Shown here piece after piece: positions 8,228-15,818 of a DNA stretch of 64,000 nucleotides. The notes beneath the pieces were generated by a model. That model saw only the letters and a list, made by a program, of their open reading frames with translations. It had not been told where the DNA came from and ran no database searches. The DNA is taken from the NCBI GenBank assembly GCA_039944855.1, contig JBDUXZ010000016.1, positions 62,001-126,000 of the forward strand, read 5' to 3'. The DNA comes from Rhodothermales bacterium (GTDB lineage: Bacteria; Bacteroidota; Rhodothermia; Rhodothermales; JANQRZ01). Made by a program: the position numbers and the translations under genes. The first letter of the stretch is position 1. Each line of letters opens with the position of its first letter.

Positions 8228-9052
8228 ATGGCCGAGAAGAAGAAAGTCACGATTGTCACGAAAAAGAAGAAGAGCAGCGGCGCCGCCGATGCGTCGAGCC
8301 CAAAGCCGGGGGCGAAGGCCGCGCCCGGCACGAAGAAGAAGGCCTCGAAGAAGTCCGGCCTCCTCGGGCTGCCGAGCCTGCCCGACCTGCTGGACTTCCC
8401 CGCCGGCCTCGCCGACAGCGCGCGCGAGGTGTGGATGGCGGGCATCGGCGCGCTCTCGACCGTCGAGGAGATGGGGGCTGAACTGTTCGACCAACTCGTC
8501 AAGAAAGGGGAGAATTGGGAACAGGAGAGCCGCAAAATGCTGACGTCGGCGACGAAGCAGGCGGGGGCCGCCGTCGAAGGCGCGCGCGCTACGGCCGAGA
8601 ATCTGAGCCAGAAGCCCCTCGCGTGGAGCAGCGCCGTCGAAGCCCAAGTCGAACGCCTCGTCGAAGAGTCGATCGAGGGCGTGCTGCACCGGATGAACGT
8701 GCCGACGCACGACGAGGTGCAGGACCTGATCGGCCGCGTGAGTGCGCTCTCAGGAAAGGTGGACGCGCTCTCGGCCCGGCTCAAGCTCGAGAAAGCCGAC
8801 CGGGCGACGGCGAAGCCTGCCGCTGCGACGAAGCCCGCCGATTCCGTGAGTGCGACGACGTTCCACGTCGTCCCGCATGACGAGGGCTGGGCGGTGGAGA
8901 AGGAAGGCGCGAGCCGTGCGACGAGCGTCCACAGCGTCAAAGCCGAAGCCGTGACGGCAGGCCGCGAGCGGGCGAAGGCCGGGGCATCGGGACGCCTCAT
9001 CATTCACCGTCAGGACGGCACGATCCAGGATTCGTTCAGCTACGGCGAGTAG
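8228..9052 (+). CDS. Phasin-like (PhaF/PhaI) granule protein fused to DUF2188
   Basis: The 274-residue protein has a Lys/Ala-rich N-terminus (1-45, reminiscent of PhaF histone-like tails) and an amphipathic helical phasin-like region (about 50-190) with SAREVWMAGIGALSTVEEMG. At the C-terminus is a DUF2188 domain (about 210-274: FHVVPHDEGWAVEKEGASRA, ending DGTIQDSFSYGE). Phasins coat storage granules. DUF2188 is a small domain of unknown role found alone elsewhere. The fusion is unusual. No signal peptide is present, so it is cytoplasmic. A tandem octamer array follows the stop codon. Confidence 0.75.
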   Translation: MAEKKKVTIVTKKKKSSGAADASSPKPGAKAAPGTKKKASKKSGLLGLPSLPDLLDFPAGLADSAREVWMAGIGALSTVEEMGAELFDQLVKKGENWEQESRKMLTSATKQAGAAVEGARATAENLSQKPLAWSSAVEAQVERLVEESIEGVLHRMNVPTHDEVQDLIGRVSALSGKVDALSARLKLEKADRATAKPAAATKPADSVSATTFHVVPHDEGWAVEKEGASRATSVHSVKAEAVTAGRERAKAGASGRLIIHRQDGTIQDSFSYGE

Positions 9053-9060
9053 CGGGACGT

Positions 9061-9164
9061 GTGGACGTGTGGACGTGTGGACGTGTGGACGTGTGGACGT
9101 GTGGACGTGTGGACGTGTGGACGTGTGGACGTGTGGACGTGTGGACGTGTGGACGTGTGGACGT
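9061..9164. repeat. Octamer tandem array (GTGGACGT)x13
   Basis: Thirteen perfect copies of GTGGACGT, preceded by a 7-base partial copy (9053-9060), fill the space between two convergent genes. There is no spacer variation, so it is not a CRISPR. Perfect identity implies recent slippage. Read in frame it would encode repeated VDVWTCGR, but no initiation or termination context supports a gene. Confidence 0.95.
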
Positions 9165-9210
9165 AAGCTTGGAAAGCTACTGAGGCCGTTGCATTCTCTG
9201 TCCTCTGTCC

Positions 9211-10593
9211 TCAGCCGCCGAACTCGTCCCCGAGCGCTTCAAGCTCCGCGTGGACGCCCGCCACGATCGCGTTCGGGTCGGGCGCCATGCGGGCGTCCGT
9301 CGCGATGCCGAGGAGCACCTCGTCGGCGTAGCTGATGATGCTGACGCCGAGGCCGATGTCACCGGCGCGCGGGACCCAGAACATGAGGCGGCTGATCGGG
9401 TTGCCGAGGAAGTGGAGCCGCTCGCGCGGACCTGGCACGTTCGTCATCACCGCCGACACCTTCGAACTGAGGATGTCGACGACCTGCTCGTGGAGGAACT
9501 CCGGTCCCGCACCGATGGCCTGCAGGATGCCGAACGCCACGCCGGGCTCGGCCGAGCTCTTGAGCATGTCCATTCGGCGCTTTACTTCGAGCAGCCGCGC
9601 GCGGGCATCGACGATGCCGACGGGGAGGGAGAGGAAGGCGAGGCCGAACACGTTCCCGAGGTCGAAGGCCCGCTCGAAGGGGCGGAGGTTTACCGGGATG
9701 GCGGCACGTACCTCCACGCCCGCCGTCGGCTCGTTGTGGTCGTCGAGGTAGCGCCGGAGGCCGCCGGCGACGGCGGCGAGGAGCACGTCGTTCACCTTCG
9801 CCCCACTGCCGTGGCCGATGGCTTTGACGTGGTCGAGCGGGATCGGCTGGGACCACGCGGCGCGCTTCACGACCCCGGCGGGGGCCTTGAAGCGCGTCGG
9901 GGAGTCGCTCGACATGAGCGCGATCTTGCTGGCGGCGGCCCCGGCGCTCATCCCCTGCTTCGCCCATTCGAGGGCTTTGCCGGGGTGCTGCACGAGGTCG
10001 AGGCTCCCGGTCACGATGGAGCCCGCGGCCCGGCCCACCTGGCTGACGGCCTTCCCGACGGGCCGGACGAGGCGACTCATAAGGCTGCGATTGGAGGGGT
10101 CGCGGCCGTAGCTCGGCGTCGCGCGCGTCGGGTCGAACACCTCATCGGCGAGGGAGATGAGGACGTGGATCAGCGCGATGCCGTCGCCGATGCAGTGGTG
10201 CAAGCGGCCCACGAGGGCACTGCCGCCATCGTAGTCCTCGACGAGGTGGAACTGCCACGGCGGCTTCGAGAAGTCGAGCGGGCTCCCCATCAGGTCGCTG
10301 ACGAGCTCTTCGAGAGAGGTCTTCTTATGCGGCTCGGCGAGGCCGACGCGGTGGACGTGCGCGTCGATGTCGAAGTGGGGGTCCTCCTCCCACGTGGCCG
10401 TCCCGTCCCGGTGCACGACGCGCTGCCGGAACCGGTCGAAGATCAGCAGGCGCTCTTCGAGGAGCAGCTTGAGTTCCTCCAGCGTCATCGGCTGGCTGAA
10501 TCCGAGTAGGCCCGTGATCGTCATCGGGTTGACGGGGGTCTCCATGCGGAGCCAGGCTACGTCGGCCGCGCCGAGCTGTTGCTTCTTCGCCAT
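9211..10593 (-). CDS. Wax-ester synthase/diacylglycerol acyltransferase (WS/DGAT) family
   Basis: The 460-residue protein has the catalytic HHxxxDG motif as HHCIGDG (132-138) and the family's C-terminal block with NVPGP and LGVSIISYADEVLLGI. It would transfer acyl groups from acyl-CoA to fatty alcohols or diacylglycerol, making neutral storage lipids at the membrane/granule surface. I chose the ATG at 10593 (MAKKQQLGAADVAWLRME, as in family members). The longer frame to 10689 is untypical. It converges on the phasin-DUF2188 gene, across the octamer array. Confidence 0.92.
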   Translation of the reverse strand: MAKKQQLGAADVAWLRMETPVNPMTITGLLGFSQPMTLEELKLLLEERLLIFDRFRQRVVHRDGTATWEEDPHFDIDAHVHRVGLAEPHKKTSLEELVSDLMGSPLDFSKPPWQFHLVEDYDGGSALVGRLHHCIGDGIALIHVLISLADEVFDPTRATPSYGRDPSNRSLMSRLVRPVGKAVSQVGRAAGSIVTGSLDLVQHPGKALEWAKQGMSAGAAASKIALMSSDSPTRFKAPAGVVKRAAWSQPIPLDHVKAIGHGSGAKVNDVLLAAVAGGLRRYLDDHNEPTAGVEVRAAIPVNLRPFERAFDLGNVFGLAFLSLPVGIVDARARLLEVKRRMDMLKSSAEPGVAFGILQAIGAGPEFLHEQVVDILSSKVSAVMTNVPGPRERLHFLGNPISRLMFWVPRAGDIGLGVSIISYADEVLLGIATDARMAPDPNAIVAGVHAELEALGDEFGG

Positions 10594-10980
10594 GCGGATC
10601 GGGGAGTGGGGGCGGGTCAGTGGGAAAGGAGAAGGTAGGGCAGCGGCGGCGAGGAAGGGAGAGCGGGGACGGCCGGCATGCGGGGGCACATGTCCGGAAT
10701 AGGGACGGATTGGGTGGAAATCTCTCGTGAACGGTTACAAAAGGTAATTGTAATGACGCTGCCTCTTCGGACGATCAAAGGAGCAACGATAACTATCCGG
10801 TTTTTTCTGAACGGAATCGGGTCAGGCCATTGAAAAACAAGGCTTGGCTTACCCGTTGCTCAGGAGGATGCCAGCAGGGGCGCTCGGACATGTGACCCCA
10901 TCGCTACTGAGGGTCGCCTCGCGATCCCGATTTCCCCACCCATCGACGTGTCCTTCTCCTTACCCTACCTGAGGTTCACC
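10594..10980. other. Intergenic region between divergent genes (387 bases)
   Basis: This stretch separates the divergently read acyltransferase gene and the surface-fibre-like cluster. It is locally less GC-rich (around 10720-10860). On the plus strand TTG at 10831-10833 is followed after about 17 bases by TACCCGTTG, a weak promoter candidate for the cluster. I see no gene or RNA in it. Confidence 0.4.
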
Positions 10981-11475
10981 ATGCGCGTTACCGCTTTCTT
11001 TGCCCTCCTCGTTCTGTGCACCGGGCTCGCCACGACGGCGCAGGCCCAATCCGATGCCCAAGACGTCACGATCGTCGTGCCCTCCGTCAACGCGTTCGAA
11101 ATCCCGACCAACGCCGTGACGATCACGGTGGTAGCCCCCGCCGCCGGTCAGCAGACGGGGACCGGCAGCAATGCCAGCACGGGGTACAACCTCACGACGA
11201 ACAACTCGAGCATGAAGATCACCGGGCAACTCGACGCCCTGTACCCCACCGGGATCTCGCTCCAAGTCCTCCTCGGGACGCCGACCGCTTCGAGCGGCGG
11301 CTCGGCAGGCACGACGACGCAGACGACCCTCTCGACGTCCGCCCAGGACCTCATCACCGGCATCAGCCGGGCGTATGGCTCGAACGTCACGATCGGCTAC
11401 ACCGCCAGCGCTACGGCCGGGGCCGTCCCGAACGCCGGGGTGACGCAGACGGTGACCTATACCCTCACCAACTGA
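10981..11475 (+). CDS. Secreted beta-rich putative fibre subunit
   Basis: The 164-residue protein has a clear signal peptide (MRVTAFFALLVLCTGLATTA, then QAQ). The mature part is Ser/Thr/Gly-rich and cysteine-free, with alternating strands, and ends TVTYTLTN. The pattern resembles spore-coat-U/DUF4402-type secreted subunits of chaperone-usher systems, but no family signature is certain. The neighbouring gene's product ends in a similar TVIYTLIDQ. A GTG at 10948 gives a longer frame, but the ATG at 10981 starts the signal peptide. A hairpin with a short T-run follows the gene. Confidence 0.65.
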   Translation: MRVTAFFALLVLCTGLATTAQAQSDAQDVTIVVPSVNAFEIPTNAVTITVVAPAAGQQTGTGSNASTGYNLTTNNSSMKITGQLDALYPTGISLQVLLGTPTASSGGSAGTTTQTTLSTSAQDLITGISRAYGSNVTIGYTASATAGAVPNAGVTQTVTYTLTN

Positions 11476-11488
11476 GTGTGATGGCGGG

Positions 11489-11524
11489 GCTCGCGGGATG
11501 GTCCGCGAGCGCCGCTCCCTTTTT
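11489..11524 (+). terminator. Terminator-like hairpin after first subunit gene
   Basis: Stem GCTCGCGG / CCGCGAGC (11489-11496, 11503-11510) lies 14 bases after the stop codon and is followed, after a short spacer, by TTTTT (11520-11524). It lies inside the operon, so it may partly terminate transcription and give excess of the first subunit. Confidence 0.5.
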
Positions 11525-11548
11525 GTCGTCGCCGCCAACGACGCAGTC

Positions 11549-12013
11549 ATGGTTGACCTTAAAGGCCCGCCGCGGCCTTCGTTCTTCACCGCCGCGGCCC
11601 TTCTCCTCCTCGTCCTCGCTCCCGCTCCGCACGCGCAGTCTATGCTGCTGATCGGCGGGCCGATCGAGCTCTACGTCGACGGGTCGACGATGGAGGCGGG
11701 CCAGTCCGTCGACTCCGATGCGACGACGCTGATCTTCTGGGAAGGACGCCAGCGGCCGAAAAAAATCACGGTCGAGACGAGTGCGCCGGGACAGGTGTAC
11801 GGGCTGACCACGGAACTCGTCTTCGTCCTCGGGGAGGGGGTGCCGCAGGGCACGGTGGACCTCGTGGACGGGATGTTCCCCCAGGACTACGTGCGCAACA
11901 TCAGGAATAAGAAGGAAGGGTTCGGCCTCATCCGGTACACGGCGCGGGTCGCGCCAGGCCAGGGGGCCGGCGAAGACGTCCACACCGTCATCTACACGCT
12001 GATCGACCAATGA
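11549..12013 (+). CDS. Second secreted putative subunit of the fibre-like cluster
   Basis: The 154-residue protein begins MVDLKGPPRPSFFTAAALLL and has a signal peptide ending APHAQ. The mature part is predicted beta-rich and ends VHTVIYTLIDQ, matching the C-terminal pattern of the preceding gene's product. The two may be related subunits. I do not recognise the family. The ATG at 11549 sits closest to the signal peptide; one at 11498 would overlap the upstream hairpin. Its stop overlaps the next ATG in ATGA, so it is translationally coupled to the chaperone-like gene. Confidence 0.6.
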   Translation: MVDLKGPPRPSFFTAAALLLLVLAPAPHAQSMLLIGGPIELYVDGSTMEAGQSVDSDATTLIFWEGRQRPKKITVETSAPGQVYGLTTELVFVLGEGVPQGTVDLVDGMFPQDYVRNIRNKKEGFGLIRYTARVAPGQGAGEDVHTVIYTLIDQ

Positions 12014-12840
12014 CCGCGACGCTCCGCCCCATCGCGCTGACCGCTTTCGCCCTCGCGCTCGCGTGGTCCGCCCTCCCCGCCGCTGCCCAAGTGGTGGTGA
12101 GGAGCCCGCTCTCCGACGACCGGACCGTGCCGCCGGGCGAGGTCTACGAGGGGACGATCGTCGTGGCGAATACCACGGACGAGGTCCAACAGGCCAAGGT
12201 CTACCAGACCGACTACTCCTTCCATGCCGACGGGAGCAACCGCTACGACGCGCCGGGCTCCAGCCCGCGTTCGAACGCAGGGTGGATCGAGTTCGGCCCG
12301 CGCGCCGTGACGCTCGCGCCCGGCGAGACGATCCAGGTCCAGTACCGCGTGACGGTCCCGGCGGAGGCGGACGGTCAGGCCCCGGCCGGGACGTACTGGA
12401 GCATGCTGATGGTGGAGGGCATCCCGCGCAACTCCGCCGAGTCCACGCTCGGCGACGACACGACACCGCAGTACGGCGTGCGGCAGGTGACGCGCTACGG
12501 CGTGCAGATCGCCACGCACCTCCTCGGGAGCGAGCGGCCCACGATCGGGTTCCAGCAGGTCCGGCTCCAGACGAGCGAGAGCGGCGGGCGCGTGCTGGAG
12601 GTCGACCTCGAAAACCAGGGCGACCTCTTCACCCGGTCCACGCTGTGGGTCGAGCTGTACGCGCAGGACGGGACGGCGCAGGGCCGCCGCGACGGCACCT
12701 CGACGCGGATCTACCCCGGCACGTCCGTCCGCCAGCAGATCGACCTCTCCGACCTCACGCCGGGGCAGTACGAAGCGCTCATCGTCGTGGACTCGGGCGA
12801 GGAGAACGTCGTCGGCGCTCAGTACACCCTCGAGCTGTAG
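12010..12840 (+). CDS. Periplasmic chaperone-like protein (two Ig-like domains)
   Basis: The 276-residue exported protein (signal ALALAWSALPAAAQ) appears to have two immunoglobulin-like domains. The first (about 28-140) includes VPPGEVYEGTIVVANTTDE and WIEFGPRAVTLAPGETIQVQ, then GTYWSMLMVEG. The second (about 165-276) ends LTPGQYEALIVVDSGEENVV and QYTLEL. Domain 1 resembles the edge-strand segment of pilus chaperones and WxL-associated DUF916 proteins. Placed between the subunits and the barrel protein, it could hold subunits in the periplasm. Function is inferred from size, export and context. Confidence 0.6.
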   Translation: MTATLRPIALTAFALALAWSALPAAAQVVVRSPLSDDRTVPPGEVYEGTIVVANTTDEVQQAKVYQTDYSFHADGSNRYDAPGSSPRSNAGWIEFGPRAVTLAPGETIQVQYRVTVPAEADGQAPAGTYWSMLMVEGIPRNSAESTLGDDTTPQYGVRQVTRYGVQIATHLLGSERPTIGFQQVRLQTSESGGRVLEVDLENQGDLFTRSTLWVELYAQDGTAQGRRDGTSTRIYPGTSVRQQIDLSDLTPGQYEALIVVDSGEENVVGAQYTLEL

Positions 12841-12846
12841 CGGCCG

Positions 12847-15573
12847 ATGCAGGGAGTCCCCCGCCATAGCGCCCTGCTCCTCCCGCTAGCTTGCCGAATC
12901 GGTCTCGTCGCCCTGCTCGTGGGAGTCAGCCCGCCCGCCCGAGCGGACGGCGACACCGAGCGTCCGGTCCGCATCGAGCCGGTGGGCGCGGGCGCGGCCG
13001 AGGCGTCGCCGGGGGAGATCATATCGGCGGCGTTCCTGCTGACGAACCCCTCGCCCGAGCGACGCGCGGTGCGGATGAACGTGGAGTTGCCGGCGGGCTG
13101 GTCGCTGCTGTTCCAGGCCCCGGTGACGGCGCTGAAGCCGAACGAGCGGGTGACCCGGTTGCTGAGCTTCCGCGTGCCGAGCCAAACGGCACCGGGGCGC
13201 TACGAGGTCCGCCTGCGGGTGACGTCGGATGAGGAGGCCTTTCAACCGGGCGAGGGGGCGATGACGGTCCACGTGCGAGCGACGCGCGCCGTCGAGATCA
13301 CGGCGCTCGGCGCTCCATCGGTCATGCCGGCCGGCGGAGCCTACGACACGCGATTCTTCGTGACGAACGGGGGCAACACGCGGGTGCACCTCCGGCTGGA
13401 AGCGCGGGCGCAGGGGGACGCCCTCGAGATGGACGAGCCCTCGATCGTACTCGACGCAGGCGCCTCGCAGATCGTGACCGTGCGCGCCGAGATCCCGAGC
13501 GAGGGACGCAGCCGACGGCACCGTGTCCACCTCGTCGCCTTCGTCGGGGACGAAGAGGTGGCCGAGGTCGGGGTGAGCACCGAGGTCATGCCGTCGGGAC
13601 GGAGGCCGGAAAGCGGCGGCGGGTATCCCGTCGAAGCGACCCTGCTGCTGGGGGGGGAGCGCGGCGGGATCGGCCCGCAGCTCCAGATCGTGTCGGGGCT
13701 GCCGAAGGACCCAGAACTGGCCCGCGTCGACTTCCTGCTCCGCACGCCGAGCGCGCAGCCGTCGTCGTCCTACGTCATGCGCGACGAGTACCGGGTTCGG
13801 TACGCGAGCGAACGCCTCGGCCTCCGCTTCGGCGACAACGTCTACGCCCTCTCGGCACTGACGGAGTCGGGGCGCTACGGCTTCGGCGGCGGGGCTGAGT
13901 ACCGGACGCCGAGCCGAACAGTCGGCGCGTACTACCAGCAGAGCCGGTTACCGGGTGTCGACGAAGCACAGGCGGGGCTGCACGTCGAGCAGGCCGTGGC
14001 CGAGGGGAGCCACGTCGGGCTCAACCTGCTGAGCGCTGGGGGCTTTCGCGGTGGCGACGTGGCCTCAGTGGAGGGCCGGTACGTGCCGTACGTCAATGCG
14101 GAGGTGGAGGCGGAGGTCGGCGTGAGCACGGGTCGGGGGCGGGCCGTCGCGCTTCGGTTCGGCGGCGGCGATCCGCGCTTCCGCTACGAGACGCGCTTCG
14201 TCCGCTCCACGCCGGAATACGTCGGCACGCTTCGCGGGACGGCGCTGCACTCCGTCGCCGCGTCGGGGCAGCCGCTCGGCTGGCTCCAGGTCGAGGGGGC
14301 GTGGCGCGACCAGCGCCGGCAGTATCGCGCGTTCGACGGCGCGGCGTCGTCTGAGCGCGGCGAGGCCTACGGCCAACTCGGCGCTCGGCTCCTCGGTCGG
14401 CTCTTCGACCGGCATACGTCCCTGTTCGTCTCGGCGCACCGACGGAAGCTCGATGTCCGCTCGCCCAGCCAGCGCACCGAGCAGATGGAGCGCGGCCTCC
14501 AGGTCCGCGCGGGCTTCGACCCGCACCGCCTCCTCACCCTGCGCGGCGGGTTCGAAGCGGGGCAGACCCGGCTCAGCGAGCAGCATGAGGCGAGGCCGTA
14601 CTACCGGCTCAGCGCACAGACGCGCGTGAACGTCGAGGCATACGTCGCCAGCCTCGGCGTGGAGCACGTGCGCGGGGTGGAGATTTACACGGCGCGCGAG
14701 CAGCGGCGGTGGCAGCTGTCGACCCACATCGGCGCGCGCGTCGGCCGGACCCGCATCGGATCGGAGGTGTATTTCAACCTCGACCAGAGCCGGGGGGACT
14801 CCCGGTTCGTCGTGGCGCAGTTCCGGGCCGATCACGAGTTCGAGATCGGGCACAGGCTATCGATCTACAGCCGGTTTAGCGAAGCGGGGTCGAGGAGCGG
14901 AATCGTGCCGCAGTACGCGTTCAGCTACACCGTCCCTCTCGGCCTGCCCATAGGACGGGCCTCTCGACGGGCGCCCATCGTCGGGGAAGTGTTTGATGCG
15001 GCGACGAGAGCGCCGGTGGAGGGGGCGCTCCTCTACCTCGGCGACGCCGTGGCCGTGACCGACGCGCGCGGCGCCTTCGAACTCCCCGCGCCGGAGCCCG
15101 GCACCCACTACCTCCGCGTCGATCCTGCCAGCATCCGGTTCGACCGCACGACGGTACATGAGATGCCGATGGCGATCGACGTAGGGGAGGAGGGAGGCGG
15201 GATTCCGCTGCTGATCCCCGTCGTCGAGAGCGGCTCGATCGAGGGGCAGGTCGTGGCGCGGACGCCGGAGCGCGCGGCCTCCGACAGCGTGTCCGAGGTG
15301 CAGCTCGCGAACATGGTGCTCGAAGCATCCGACGGGAACGGCCGCTACCGGACGATCACGGACCGCGAGGGACGGTTCCTCTTCACGGATCTCCGGCCTG
15401 GCCCGTGGCGCGTCCGCGTCGTCCACGCCCAACTCCCCGAGCGGCATTATGTAGAGCGGGAGGAGGTGGAAGTCCTCGTGGTTTCGGGACGACGGTCGAC
15501 GGCCGTGTTCGAGGTACGGGAGCGGCAGCGCACGATCGATGTGATCCGCTCCGGCGTGCTCCGCGCGAACTGA
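12847..15573 (+). CDS. Outer-membrane usher-like barrel protein with NEW3-type Ig and carboxypeptidase-regulatory-like domains
   Basis: The 908-residue exported protein begins 6 bases after the chaperone-like gene. Residues about 40-245 form two NEW3/Ig-like repeats (LPAGWSLLFQAPVTALKPNE). Residues about 260-700 consist of alternating amphipathic strands with many aromatic ends, as in a large outer-membrane beta-barrel. Residues about 705-905 contain two carboxypeptidase-regulatory-like modules (IVGEVFDAATRAPVEGALLY, then IEGQVV with REGRFLFTDLRPGPWRVRVV). The overall layout recalls fimbrial ushers (~850 residues), but I see no canonical usher motif. It may be an alternative usher or surface scaffold. 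Confidence 0.6.
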   Translation: MQGVPRHSALLLPLACRIGLVALLVGVSPPARADGDTERPVRIEPVGAGAAEASPGEIISAAFLLTNPSPERRAVRMNVELPAGWSLLFQAPVTALKPNERVTRLLSFRVPSQTAPGRYEVRLRVTSDEEAFQPGEGAMTVHVRATRAVEITALGAPSVMPAGGAYDTRFFVTNGGNTRVHLRLEARAQGDALEMDEPSIVLDAGASQIVTVRAEIPSEGRSRRHRVHLVAFVGDEEVAEVGVSTEVMPSGRRPESGGGYPVEATLLLGGERGGIGPQLQIVSGLPKDPELARVDFLLRTPSAQPSSSYVMRDEYRVRYASERLGLRFGDNVYALSALTESGRYGFGGGAEYRTPSRTVGAYYQQSRLPGVDEAQAGLHVEQAVAEGSHVGLNLLSAGGFRGGDVASVEGRYVPYVNAEVEAEVGVSTGRGRAVALRFGGGDPRFRYETRFVRSTPEYVGTLRGTALHSVAASGQPLGWLQVEGAWRDQRRQYRAFDGAASSERGEAYGQLGARLLGRLFDRHTSLFVSAHRRKLDVRSPSQRTEQMERGLQVRAGFDPHRLLTLRGGFEAGQTRLSEQHEARPYYRLSAQTRVNVEAYVASLGVEHVRGVEIYTAREQRRWQLSTHIGARVGRTRIGSEVYFNLDQSRGDSRFVVAQFRADHEFEIGHRLSIYSRFSEAGSRSGIVPQYAFSYTVPLGLPIGRASRRAPIVGEVFDAATRAPVEGALLYLGDAVAVTDARGAFELPAPEPGTHYLRVDPASIRFDRTTVHEMPMAIDVGEEGGGIPLLIPVVESGSIEGQVVARTPERAASDSVSEVQLANMVLEASDGNGRYRTITDREGRFLFTDLRPGPWRVRVVHAQLPERHYVEREEVEVLVVSGRRSTAVFEVRERQRTIDVIRSGVLRAN

Positions 15574-15694
15574 CGGGGATGCGGGCGGCGGGGAGCAGGA
15601 GACCGCTGCTGTTATTGCGTGGCGGAGGAAGGGCCTCGCGTGAGTCTGTACGCACCGGCCTGCACCCGAATCTGTTATTGGGACACGGGCGGGC

Positions 15695-15725
15695 TTGACC
15701 CGCGGCGAGCGACGCCCTATCTTCG
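15695..15725 (+). promoter_or_regulatory. Promoter in gene-free region (TTG-N20-TATCTTCG)
   Basis: TTG (15695-15697) and TATCTTCG (15718-15725) are spaced by 20 bases, the same geometry as the carA-side promoter. The next signal downstream is an intrinsic terminator at 15790-15818, so the pair frames a transcript of about 90 nt. Confidence 0.55.
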
Positions 15726-15729
15726 GATC

Positions 15730-15818
15730 ACCTCATGCCGCCGGAGACGGAGCCGCGTTCGCGAGCGAGCCTCCGCAGTCGCGACAACGAAAAGCCTGGC
15801 CCTCCCGGTCGGGCTTTT
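15730..15818 (+). ncRNA. Candidate small RNA (~90 nt)
   Basis: The interval between a promoter match and a 12-bp terminator stem contains no plausible reading frame. The sequence has internal complementarity (CGCGTTCGCGAGCG-like). I recognise no known RNA family (not 6S, SRP, tmRNA or RNase P by eye). Expression is unproven. Confidence 0.35.
15790..15818 (+). terminator. Intrinsic terminator
   Basis: A 12-bp stem with arms AAAAGCCTGGCC and GGTCGGGCTTTT (two G-T pairs) closes a 5-base loop. The T-run is part of the 3' arm. It resembles the terminator at 1467-1497. Confidence 0.7.

Noticed and set aside
9061-9164. CRISPR-like periodic repeats
   Set aside because: The unit is 8 bases, copies are contiguous, and there are no spacers.
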